From Sarcocystis neurona (Eukaryota > Apicomplexa > Conoidasida > Eucoccidiorida > Sarcocystidae): 64,000 bases of DNA. Shown piece after piece: positions 27,701-41,200 of the stretch. A program made the position numbers and the translations under genes. The DNA is taken from positions 1,267,186-1,331,185 of the forward strand of contig KL647292.1 in assembly GCA_000727475.1 (NCBI GenBank), in the 5' to 3' direction. The notes beneath the pieces were generated by a model, which had not been told where the DNA came from, did no database searches, and was given only the letters and a program-made list of their open reading frames with translations. Position 1 is the first letter of the stretch. Every line of letters starts with the position of its first letter.

Positions 27701-30700
27701 TACACCTGGAGCTCCTTCTCCGTGACCGCCTTCGTATCGCTCGTCTCGAGCAAGCGACCTTCTCGACCCTTGTGAGCTTCGTCTTTGACGACGTCGACTC
27801 TGTTGCGTAGGATGCGAGGGAAAAAAAGTTCATGCAACTGCCGCCATGTGCGCATTGAAGCTGCTTCTTCACCCACGCTTGAGCCTGGCACTTTTGCTGC
27901 GCTTGGGGCGCGGGTGATTTCTGCGCGGCCGCAGACGGAGACGCGAACGGTTTTTCTCTTAAGAGAGTCCTTTGCTCTCCGTGCGAATTCCCGACGTGCA
28001 TCCGAAAGGAGGGGAGATAGATTTCTTTTTCGCTTTATGACGGGGAAACACCAAAGACAGCACCGCACGTTGTGCCGCTCTCAGAAGACGAGACGATGTG
28101 CGCGCACGTCGCAGGTGTCTATACACTGCAACAGCGGTGGTGAGATGTGTATTTCTCGACTTTTTCCACGGCGCTACAAAGTTATAAGAAGATGACTCAC
28201 GTATCTCTTCTTTGTCTAAAAATACATTATTGGCAAAAAGTCTGCCACAATCAAATGCATGCACTGACGTGTTTTCTTCTTTACTGTTGTTGCAGCTATG
28301 CCCCGCCTTACGGTTTTCGCTACGACGGCCTTTACCGCGTAGTCGAGATGCTTGTAGACTGCAGCGATCCGTTGCCTGCTGCTCCTCGCTTCTCTCACTT
28401 CTCCTCCTCCCCTTCTTCCGCTTCTTCTGTTTCTCCACCTTCTTCGTCTTCGTCGGCTGCTCGCAGTTCTGCCGCTGCTGGCTCCTGCGTTTCTCACTCC
28501 TATTCGTCTTCTTCTTTTGATTCTCCTCGGCGGTGCGGCTCGTGTCACTGCCCCCCGCGTGTCCCGGGGTCTCAGCAGCGCGTCAGCTGCTTCTGCAGAG
28601 GAGGAGAACGAGCAGGGGGCCCAACAGCCGCAGGGGAGACCGCAGCAGCAGCAGCGGCAGCAACAGCACCGGCAGCAACAGCACCAGCAGCAACATCATC
28701 GGCAGCACCAGCGCCAGCAGTGGCAGAAGCAGGTGGAAGAACAGGTAAGCCACCAGCAGCAACAGCGTGTTTCTCTACAGCAGTTTCAGCAGCAGCAGCA
28801 GCACCAGCAGTATGCAGACACACAGCGCCAGCTGCTGCAGAAAGAGGAGCACCAGTGAGAAGAGAAGAAGTCGCAGCAGCAGGAGCAGCCGTGGCCGAGA
28901 CGGGACCAGGGAAAAGGGCAAGAGAAGTTGTTGTTTCTTCTGCAACAGTAGCAGCAGCAAGGAAAGATCTTTCTGCAGCAGCAGGACCTGCAGGAACAAC
29001 AGGGGCAGCAGCAGGATCAGCAAGACCAGCAGAAGCAGCAGCAGCAAGAGCAGCGCCAACAGGGGCAGCAGGAGAAGCAGTCGGAGAGCAAACAGGAGGA
29101 ACTTCCCCAGCAGAGCTAAGGCGCCGTCGTCGTCAGAACTGTTGCTGGAGCAGCAGCAGCGCCCAGAGCAAGGTGGTGGACGATTTTGTCTCCGACAACA
29201 CCGGCGAGTCGCGCAAAGTACGACGCCACTGCTGCTGTTGCTGCTGTAGTTTGTCAACGCATGGAGAGCAGCACTTTCAGGCTCTGCCAAATTTTTCTGC
29301 GTTCCGCAGTAGAACGCCGCGTCTTTCTTCGCTGTTTAGCAACAGAGAAGCTTCAACTCAAAAGCGCCCTAGCGCGAGGGACAGCAGCTCGTGCTTCCCT
29401 GGTCACGGCAGTCAAGAGGACAGCCCGGACGATAGCAGCAATATAGAGCGTCAGCCCAGGAACACTACTCATGAGAAGACTTCCCGTAGGCGTTCCACGT
29501 GTGCTCCTCCCACGACTCCTCCAGACGTTTCTCACATTCCACTTGACAGAAGCGTCTGCCTTCGTCGAGAGAATTTCCGCCGATCGAGTCTTCACAAAAG
29601 TAGTATTCGACCTTCTCGTCTTCGTCCTTCGCACGATCATCCTCCACGCGTGCATCGAACCAAGAGTGAAGAAAATGTCTCGCAAAAAAGTGCCCACGTC
29701 CTCCAAACTCTTCTTCGTGAACGGCGAGTTGGCGGTGGAGGTCCTCACATTGAGAGAGAACTTTGTGGACAGTCTGCTGGCGACTCTTATCTCACAAAGA
29801 CGCCGCCCCGCAGGAAGAAAAAAACTTGCTGCTATATGGGGAGAAGTGGCAGGAAGAGGAGAAGGGCCGGGACCTTTAGCGGCAGCTGCAGCTGCGCGAG
29901 CGAAGGTCACACTGGCCGTCCTAACGACAGCAGGGACAGTCTTCACACACTTCCGCTAGGTAATAAGTTGGATAGTACGAATCACAGGGGGAGTAAGACT
30001 TTCAGCAATTTTGTCGAGAGTTCTAAGAGCTATTATAAAAGGTCTCCTTGCCGTGGTACTTCTGACGGCGGGAATAATCGTCTCCGTAAGATAGAAAGTT
30101 ACTCGAGTACGAGGACGCCTACGAGGACAGCGACTCGTACGAAAATAACGGCTGCTGCGAGGACAATGGCTCTAACGAGGACGACGGCTTCTACGAGTCA
30201 TAAGAAGAACTGTGGAAAGATTGAAAACCGTGAGAGGAGTACTCGTGACGGGAGTAGCGGTCGCAGTTGTAGGAGTAGTAGTGGTGATGTTTCTCCTACG
30301 AATAATATTGGCAGGCTTGGTCCTGCTGACGTGGTGAGTTGTCTTTCTTTCTGGAAGGGCCGGAGGAGGAGTGTTACGCGTTCTGCTGACAGCGGCGAGA
30401 CGTGTTGCTGCAGCGTAGCGTGTGGCGGTAGTAGAAGTTGTTTCTCTGAGAATGAGAAGGACGCACGTTTCTCTTCCCGAAGTGCAACAACGTATGGTCC
30501 CCGTCTCGACCACGCGAGCAAAAGCAGCAGTTTTGCGTTGTTTTCCCGCCAAGATGGAGGTCGCCGAAGTGTTTCTGGTGGAGGGAGGAGGAGGAGCAGC
30601 AGATGCAGCAGCAGCAGGAGCTGCGAGGATAGGACTTCTCTGACGGCCAGCGACGAGACACCCACGAGAAGAGCGAAGAGGAAGGGGAACAGGAAAGTCG

Positions 30701-33700
30701 TTCGAGAGAACAGAAAGCACGTGGAACTGCTGCCACGCATGAGAAAGGAGAAAAGCAGTTCGAAATTGGCGAGCCAGAGCAGCAGCAGCAGCATTATTGC
30801 TGAAGACAGGAAAAACGCGTCGTCAGTTCTACCTGGCTGCTGCTGTTCGTGCTCCTGCTGCTGCTGCTGCAGCTATAACAACAGCAGGAGCCGCACCAGC
30901 AGCGTCAGTGGCGGTGCGGTCGGCTCACTGCGGCTGCCTGGAGACAGGAGCGATTCTATGTTCTGTCCGAAGAGAGGCACACGCACTTTTCTTTGCCGCA
31001 CAACAAGCTCCACTTTCAACAGTTCAGCAAGTGATGACAGCAGCCGCAGCAACAACAGTCGGAGAAACTCGGGCGGACGTGGAAAACGCAGCAACATCTC
31101 TGACAGCAGCAGGAGCAGCAGCAGGAGCAGCAGCAGTGCTGTTGCCTCAGAAACGAATGCTGCTGCTGCTACTGCTCCCGGTGGTGGTGTGGGTGTCCGT
31201 GCAGGAGATTTTCATGAGGAGAAGACGATGGCCCGTAGAACTGGCGCACACGAACGTGAGAAGAACGACGGGGCGCACTGCCCAGCTGTGTCTAGTATTC
31301 CTCCTACCAGCAGCAAGCGGGAAGAAGAGGACGCCAGAGGGGCTTCGGTGTGGGGCAAGCACCATCGTAGTCGTAGCAGCACAAAGACTTGTTACTATGC
31401 GGACCAGGAAAATTACCACGGCACCACTGGTCGTCGCAGTAACGACAGGATAAACCAGAAGAGTGTTTTTCCTGCTTTCAACGGGACCAGCACTAGCTGC
31501 AGTGACGAAGGGGACACCTCGAAGAAAAACAGTTTCCCTGGTTTTACCGGGACCAGTTCTGCGGACAGTACCGATAAGAAGAAGCAGCAAAGTACTGCTC
31601 CTAGTTTTAGCGGAGCGAGTTCTATCCACAGTAACGACAGGAAGAAGCAGCAAAGTCCTTCTCCTAGTTTTAACGGGGCCAGGTGTATCGACGGGGACGA
31701 CTGGAAGGACAAGAAGCGTCCTTTCCCTCCTTTTATGTCTCTTCCCCCTAGTCGTCCTCGTCTTGCGTGTTACCAGGACTGCCGGCCAAGCAGTAGAAAT
31801 TGTTGTACAGGTCGTCATGTATGTTGTCGTGGCAGTTATACGAGTGGTAATATTGATAACCGCATGCGTCACGCTTACGTGAAGACTCTTGGCTCGAAGA
31901 CGCATGAGCTGGACAGTCTTCGTAGTCGTCCCAGCAAAAATACTCCAACGAATATTGCGGGTAGTCGTTGTCGTAGAAGTAATACATGCGTGCATCGCAG
32001 CTACACGGGGACGACGGCTAGTAGGAGAAGTTCACCCGATAGTAGTAGGGGCCGTCGAAGAACCGTCGATAGTCATAATAGGCAGACGGCAGACGGCCCT
32101 CTCCGTGTTTCTAGGAGTAGTGTTGCCTTCCACACACACGGCAGCAGGAGTGGGACTTCTGTAAGAAGAAAATGCAAGGAAAAAAATAACGTGGTTGCGG
32201 CTGTAACTTCTACGGGCGGGACAGATAATCCTGGTAGGCTTGACAATATGCCCACAAGAAATGTTTGTAGCAACTGTACGAATAGGAGTAATATGCGTGC
32301 TGCCGCGTCAGTTTCTGTTGAGGGCACGAGTCATCATAGTAGTAATAGTAGTATTACTACTACTACTCCCAGGACTGCTACTACTACTAGGGAGAATTAT
32401 AATAGTAGAAATGAGAGTATTGCGACATCATCTGCTGCTAATAGTAGTAGTAGTGAAAGTTATAATAGTAGTAATAATAGCACTACTACGACCACTGCTT
32501 GTAGTAGTAGTAGTAGCAAGAGTAATAATAGTACCTGTAATAGTATTACTACAGCTACTGTTAGTAGTAATAAGAGTAGTCATAGTAGTAATAACAGTAT
32601 GACTACAACAACTGCTGCTAGTAGTAATAAGACTAATAGCAGTAGTATCACTACAGCTACTGCTAGTAGTAGTAAGAGTAGTCATAGCAGTAATCATACA
32701 ACTACTGGTAGTAGTGATAAAAGTAGTAATAGTAGTGATAATAGTATTGCTACGACTACTGCTAGTACAAATAAGAGTCATAGTAGTAGTCGCAATAGTA
32801 TGAATAGGACTACTGCTAGTAGTAATAAGAAGAATAACGACAGCGTGACTACAACTACTGCTAGTAGTGAGCGTAATACTCATACGAGTACGAGTGCTAC
32901 AGCTAGTAGTAATAAGAGTAGTAATAACAGTCGTAATAGTATGACGACTACAGCTACTGCTGGCGATAATAACAGGAGTGATAGCGGTAAAAATAGTATG
33001 CGTACTAAAACTATTGTTAGTAGTACGAATAGTAGTCGTACGACTACGGCGACTACTGCTGGTAATAAGGAGAGTAATAGAGGACACGAGGATATGAACA
33101 GGACTCCTGGTAATAGGGACAGCAGTCTCAATATGAGTCATAGCGCTGCCGTTACTTATGAAAGTAAGAAGAGAAATTGTAGAAGCAGTGAGAGGAAGAG
33201 CGGTAGGGCAGGTGATCTTGCAGAAGGAAGGACGTTTCTGGCTGAAAAGGAGATTTGCTGCTTGTCACCTTGGCACCGTCACGTACCTGTAGCGCTGCCG
33301 CATGCAGGAGATGAGGCAGCAAACGTTCTTCTTCCCCAGGAGAAAAAAAACTTTCTAGCTGCTGCTTCGCCGCCTTGCTGCTGCTCGCCTCACGCCGCGA
33401 CGACTAAAAATGCGTCTCTTATTAAGCAAGAGCCCCAGAGCGCGCAGAAGTTCTTGCCTGCGTGCAGCACCAGCGCTGTCTCCTCCTGCAGCAGCCGTCT
33501 GTTTTGCAGAAGGCGCCGCTGCAGAAGAAGCCAGAGCAGCAACAACAACACCAGCAGCAGAAGCAGCGACACCAGCAGCAGAAGCAGCAACACCAGCAGC
33601 AGAAGCAACAACACCAGCAGCAGAAGCAGCGACACCAGCAGCAGAAGCAGCAACACGTACAGGAATGCAAGTTTTCGCAGCAACTCGCACAGCGACACAG

Positions 33701-36700
33701 GCATGCAAAACAGAAGCAGCGGCCTCGACAGAAGCAGCAGCTGCACGTGCAGCAGAAACAACAGCGGGAGCGTAACTCCCCTTCACACCAGCAGCAGCGG
33801 CGGACGCAACAGACGCAGCAGCACCAGCAACAACGTCGCCGGTAGGAGAGGAAGAAGCAACAACAGCATCTGTGGAAGAAGAAGAAGAAGCAGCAGCAGC
33901 AAGATTTGTAGCAACAGCAGCAGCAACGTCGTATGGAGTCGCCGCAGCAGCAGTCCAGATAGCTGCAGCAGCAGCAGGGGAGATGCCGCAAGGAGAGAAA
34001 GTTTCAGAGGGTTGACCAACAGGAGGGCGACGTGCAGCAGTCGCAGCAGCAGGACGTCCCGCAGTCGGAGCAACAGCACGTGCAGCAACTCCAGCAGCAG
34101 CACGTGCAGCAACCGCAGTCGCAGGAGAGACAACGGGAAGTGCCACGGCAATTGTAGCAGCAGCGCCGATACTTCTTGCAACAGCAGCAGTCATGCTACA
34201 AAATACAACAGCAGCAGCAACAACAGCATGTGCACACGCAGCAGCAACAGCGGGTGCATGCGCAGCAGCGACAAGCGTGACTTCTATCGCAGTTACAGCC
34301 CCTCCAGTAGGAGACGACGAAGAAGAAGAAGCAGCCGTAGCATCAGCACCGACAAAACCCTGCCGGCCGCTACAAACACGCAAAGCAGCACCAGCAGCGA
34401 AAAAACTTCGGCCAAGGAAGAGCGGGCTGCACATTCTCTTTTTGCTGCAGCAGGAGAAGATCAGCACGAGTACGCTGCTGCTGCTGGAGTGGCGGACGCG
34501 GCTGTGACACCTGCTGCCTCGGTGGCGTCTTCCTCTCCTGCTGGCGGGGCAGCGGCAGCAGCACGAGGCTCTTCTCTGTCTCCTGCTGCTGCTGCTGCGG
34601 AAGCAGCGTCTTCAGTTTCTGCGAGTTCTACCACACCCGTTTCTGGTCCTGCTACCGGTCCTGTTGTTGCAGCTGCTGCTGGGACTGCGTCGACTGCTGC
34701 TATTCTCCCTGCTGCTGCTGCTGCAGATGTTCCTCCTCCTCCTCATCCTCCTAGCGATGCCACACCCGCGGCACCTGCTGCTGCACGACGTGCTGCTGCC
34801 GTTGCTATCGTTCCGCCTGTTGCTGTCGCTGCGGCGGGAGCAGCAGCAAATGCTCTTTCTCGTGACGTCCACCTGCCAGCCGCAGGGCCCTCGTCACGCT
34901 TTGTCGCTGCAAGAGAGGGTGCACGCACAGCAGCAGCAGCAACATGTGCAGCAGAAATAGGACCGGCGGAAGAACGCTCGGGGGCCCAACCGGAAGTGGC
35001 TGCCCTCTCTTTTTCTTCTTCCTCCTCTTTTTCAGCGTCTCGCTTTTCTTCTTCGTCTTCGTTTTCCTCCCTGTCTTTCGCGTCTTCTGCCTCGGCGGCC
35101 CCTTCCCGTTCTTCGCAGCCACTGTCTTTCTTCCCCGGCCGAGAGGAGCGCGACAGCAGCTGCGGCATCGGCGGAGAAGAGCGCGTGAAAAAGGAGGGAC
35201 AAGACAAGGACGAGCAGGGGGGAGAACAGGAGAGAAAAGGGGAAGAACGCCCCCCCCCAGAGAAAGTGAAGCAGCAAGGCGGGTTGAGAAAGGGAGGCCC
35301 TTCGAGAGGGAGAAGAGAAGATGCGGGTGCACACCGAGAAGAAACGGAAGACACTCACAAAAGAAAGAAAAGGGAGATCGAAGGAGACGCCAAAAGAGAA
35401 GAAGCGCAGAAAGAAAAAAAGGAAGCCAAAGCGAAACGGGAGGAAGACCAAGAAGAGAAACTGCCGAAGAAGAGAAAAGAAGAGAAAACAGCAAAACAGA
35501 AGGAAAGGGAGACGGAGGGGAAGGCAGGAGGAGAACACGGAAAGAGAATTTTCAAATTTGCGTTGGTGGCGATACACCCCGAGGCCTACCGTCCGAAGGC
35601 GGCGCAGTCTCCGTCTGACGGCTTCGAACGTTTCACGCCGTCTCAATCTGCTGAGGCAGACCGCCTTCTTCTGTGAGGCACCACTTCACAGAAGTTCTTC
35701 TTCTCGCCGAGGATTTTTCACCGCATCAATATCTCTCACATACATACACGCATACATACCACATGTATATATACGTACACAGTCACATTTCTTTTAATAC
35801 ATATACACACATACATACATATATTCACGTATATGTATATATATACACACATATTCACATGCATTTTAATTTATATATATATATATATATGCGTACATAT
35901 AAATATATATGTATAGACACACACACACACAGACACATTCACAGGCATTTAAATATGTACATATATATACACAGGTATAAAAATTCATTTTCAATGCATG
36001 GCAATACACACATATGTGTGTGGGTGTATGTGGAACCACGTCTATATATATACATACAAATCGTGAATTGAGTGGCATGAAAGTGGTTTTCTCTGTCTAT
36101 TATCATATATTTGTTTCTTTCATGTATATATATTGTGTGAGACGCGGTTTTTAATATGTGTGTACACAGGAGACATCGTATGATTCACATATACATCTGT
36201 ATGTATACACACAAAAATTGAACTGCGACTTTCCCTGTCAAAAACAAATTTTCCTTTCTGTCTCTCTGTTTCTAAACGGAGAGTCTTAGGACAAGTCTGC
36301 GTACTACAAAGCATATGTATGAATTTATGTACATATATATATTGACACGAATATTCGTACATAATAGATGCATATATGGAAAATTGTCCTCACTATATAT
36401 GGACAGCAAGACAGGCCTTTCCTCTTTGCGTTGCACTGCATGCACCCTACTTCTCTTCAGACGAACACTCACATTCTTCAATTCTAATATTCTTCTTCTC
36501 GTCTACTTCCTGCAGATTTACCACGTATAAGTATATATATGTAGAGAGAGAATATATAGAGTCTCTCACTCTTTCTCACTATTTTTCAGCCTCCTTACAT
36601 ATATATATATATGTACGTGTATACACACGCACGTGTGTACAGGTATTTATGTATATGTGGGGTCTGTGTGTATATAACTGTGCGCGGTTCGTGTGGAAAT

Positions 36701-38194
36701 TCAGTAGAAAGGAACGCGTCTCTTCTTTTTTCATAAAAACAGACGTCTTCGCTGTCTGTCTCCCTCTCTCTTTCTCTCGCTTACTTATGGTAGGGCCAAA
36801 ACATAGTAGAAGTCTAATGCAGTAATTGAAATTCACTCATACAAATATATATATATATGTATATATGTGTACATGTGTATAGTTGTATATGCTTCTACAC
36901 ATCAATCTGACTATACGCATACATATATCTATGTATATGCCTGTGCACAGAACTGCGACTATGTGTAAATATATATATATATATTTATACATATATGAAT
37001 CTGTATATGCCTGTAGACACCAATATGACTGTACGTGTACATATGTGTACACATATATATATAATATGCTTGTATGTGGGTATGTGGAGAATGGCGTGGA
37101 ACCCCATTTTTGTTGGTGGGCAGCTGCTGCGGTGTCACGAGTTTCCCTTGGAAAAAACGTGCTGCATCTGTCCTCCTCTCTCTTTCTTGCTGCCTCTTTC
37201 GTGACGCGAGCGTGGACACACTTGGAGGCATGCGTGTCCATTGACGTACGCGCCAAGACGTGGACTTTTCGGCCTCACACTCGCAAGCAGCTGCCTACTG
37301 GACGCGGCCCCCCGCAGCTCCGCAGCATGTAACCGACTTATATACGTAGTTGTATGTATCTGGAGATATATGGGCATGTTCACCTTCGTATCACCAATTT
37401 ATATATGAGTGTGCATGCAGGTGTAGAAGGCGTGTGGAGGTATGTGATGACTGGGGGGGGTGTCGATATATGTGTCTTGCTCTTCGCACATCTGTCTCTG
37501 TGTCTCGCTCGCTGTCTCGCGTCCCCCTCTCATCCGCTACAGGCGGATCTACCTGTGTTGTGCCCACATATATTTATATATATATAAGTATATTTCGCCC
37601 TCTCCCGCTCTCTCTATATATGTATATGTATGTATATGGATCACCACTTCACTATGTCCCACTCTTGCTCTACGCGAATATATATATGCCTCTGTGTATG
37701 TTGGTACTTCCTGCCTTCGGCCCACCTCTCTCGATGTTTCTTTTTTGGGCTCCCTCTGTTCTTCACTTTTTTTATTCTCCATTTATCTGCCCGTCTTCTC
37801 CTCTACTGCGGCCCTCGGCCTTTTTGTACGTCTCGCTCTGTCGTCTTCCCCTCTCTCTGATACGTACCTGTGCACTTCTACAAATGTTCTATATGCTCTG
37901 CACGCATATATATATATATGTATGTGTGTATGTGTGTTTGTGCCCATATGTATAAATATACCTATATATATGTATATTGTACATGTGTCTGTTAGAGTAT
38001 TTCGGTGGATACGTATCTCGGTGTACACACGATTCTATCTTTTTCTCTCTCGTTAGACGTATCTCTGTATGTATAGATACCTGTATATCCCTCACCATAC
38101 GTATCTGTCTATTGAAACCGGTCCACACATATCCGTTTCTCTCATATTTTACGTCTGTCTTATATATACACATCTGTGTAATACGTCTGTCATA

Positions 38195-38229
<35 letters not shown>

Positions 38230-41200
38230 GATACGCCTGTCCTATATGTGTGTGTATATAATACGTCAGTGATATACATATATATATATAGTGCCTCTCT
38301 ATATTTCTTTTGAATCCATATATTACTGTATTTCTCTCTGTGTGTATATATGTGTATTTATCTGTGCATGCGTCTTTACGTTTCTGTCTTTGTGTCTCCT
38401 TTTTCCTTTCTCTTTCTGTCTCTGTAAAGAGATGTTTTTGTATATCTCTTTCAATCTCTGCATAGAGACATCTGCGAGCAGTGCCCCTCTCCATATCTAA
38501 ATTAACGATATATATACACCTGCCCATTTACGTATATATACACAAACACACACAAATATATATATGTATATATACGTGTGCACACATAGAGATCTGCGTA
38601 CGTACGTACACAGATATACACGTATATAAAGATGCACATATGCGTATACGTGCATAGATAAATATATATCCGCAGATGCGTACGCAGGGACGTACGCACA
38701 TATATTGATACACACTTGTTTGCGTATATACATACATACATAAATACATACGTGAATACATAGAGACATACACACATGTATGGATACATGCGTACATATA
38801 TGTATATATGTACACACACACACACACATACAGCATATGCATTCATCTATGCATATATATACATATGTTTGTATATATATATATATATGTATGTGTACAA
38901 ACATAATGCATACATATATACGTATGAACAGATCATACACACCCACAGACCCACATTCATACATATAGGTGAATATGTATACACGCATACATACGTATGC
39001 AAACGAATATACATGTATATATCTGTAATATACATATATAGATATAAACAATACGCACACACACAGACAGACCCGTATTTTAATAGGTCTACGAGTGCGT
39101 CTGCTTCTTTTTCTCTGCTCGTTCGCGCGCAGCGCTTTGTCTGTGTGTGTATGTGAGCGAGGAATACGAAGGACGTATCTGCAGCACTTCGAGTGAACCT
39201 GCATATATCCTTCAGAATTTTTGTTCTCCATTTAATCCTGTTTTTCGTGTAGAGCGACTTTGTTTCTGTCTCTCAGAAAAATGAGGAAATGTGCCTTTCA
39301 CCAGTACCAGACGCACAAGCGCATCCAGGCCCAGATGCAGCGCCAGCAGCAGCCACCTACTTTCTCTTCTTCTTCTTCTCATCCTGCTGCTTTTCCTTCA
39401 CTTCGTCGTTCTTCTTCGACTTCCTGTTCTTCGTCTTCCCGAGAGCAGCCGCGTCTGGCTGCTGCTGAGACGACTGCCCGGCTGGTACAGGTGAGCGCGG
39501 GACGCCTTCCCCTCCCCACCGGCGCCAGCGTCTTCCTGTGGAGAGGTGGAGACTATACTCTATTATAATTTCTTTGCCCCGGGGAATGTTTCGTCAAAGA
39601 GAGTCCCCGCAATTCTTCCACAAGAAACTTGCAAAAAGGTGACTGTTTCTTGCTGACGTCTGCCTTCTGCAGCCCGGACGCCTGTGGACGTCCATCTGCC
39701 AACGTGCGCGTATGTATGCATGTACATACACACATATATACAGGCAAATACGTGTATGGATACGCGCGTGACTTTGTAAGTGTAGCGGTTTCTGTATAAA
39801 TACGTTTACAAGTGTATATATGTGTACAGCTAGTAGATCTGCTGATACCTATGTATATGTGTGTATGTGTGTGTGTGTGTGTGTGTGATTTTATCTCTCT
39901 GTATATATATAATAGGCATATATGTGTATATATGTGTACGGGTGGTAGAACTACTCATACGTCTCTTCATTTGTATGTCACTTTATCTCTATATATGTAG
40001 TAGATGTATGTGTATATATCTGTAGAGGTCGTAGAACTAATCGTGTTATCTATTTGTGTATACACACTCCACGTAGAAACAGTCGGACAAGTAAGTATAC
40101 ATATATATATATATGGGCAAATGTACATGTATGTATACGTTTATGTTGGCATAGAGGCGTGTGAAGGCGTACAAGTTTAGATAGCTGTGACAGTCCCCCG
40201 TATAGACGCAAGGGCGTGCTCGACGCTCCGCGGTGCCGCTGCTGCAGCCGAAGGTGAGTGTCAGCAGCAGACGAACAACTCCGCTTCTAAGAAGCCGCTG
40301 ATCTAAGTGACACCCGCACACCAGGTGCATGCGCATCTCTTTAAAGGAGAGAAAAGACAAAGAAATACACACATACACCTACGCATCTATACTCACACGT
40401 ATGAGGGAAGAAGTACCCTCCATAGAGACGGGGAAGAATCCAGTGCCTGGGACACTTGGAGGGGTGTGCCTGCGTCTCTCCGAGGCATGCGCGCGCTGCT
40501 GCTGCTGCAGAGCAGCAGTGGGAAGAGCCCAGCAGGGACTGCCGAATAGGGCCGCTGTTTTTCGACAGGGCCTGGCGGGGAGCAGTGGGCGGCAGCGGGG
40601 AAGCAGCAGCACCGGCGTTTTTCCCGCGTTCAGGGGTAGAGAAGTCAATTTACACCGGCTGCACGTTCGCCTACGTGAAAAGGTATTGGAGCCATGTGCG
40701 TAGAGTGTTCGTATACCAGGTGTGTACGCGGGCATGCGTTTTTTCTGTTCATCTAAAGACAAACGTTTATCTGATACAGACACCCCACCGCGAGTCTGCT
40801 GTTACACCTGGCTGTGTGCGTCTCTGCGCGCGTCGGAGGGAAAAAAGGATAGTGCGGTGTACATACACCGCGCGTGGCTGCGCGATTGCACACACCGAAA
40901 TAAAGGAGGAGACGTAGGAGTATACATGTGGCGGCGCAGTCCACAGATAGGTGGAGAGCCTGTGTAGATCTGCGATGAATCTGGGCGTGGACATTTGTCT
41001 CGTGCTTTGATTACACGGTGTACATACACCGCCACTTGACTGCGCTTGTCGCGACCTTCCGGTGCTGCTGGTGCCTCGCGGCTGCTGCAGGTTTCTTCCG
41101 ACTTGCCTTTCTCCTTTGCGATCGCGGTGCCTGCGGTGGTAGCGCTGCACGGGGCGAGTGAAGAAGCTCCAGCAGCAGCAGCAGCAACTGAGGCAGCAGC

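Noticed and set aside
27118..28068. 316-codon minus-strand frame
   Set aside because: It overlaps SRA exon 5 antisense and has no recognisable domain or splice support.
33355..34467. 370-codon Ala-rich minus-strand frame
   Set aside because: Antisense shadow of the CAG array in exon 6.
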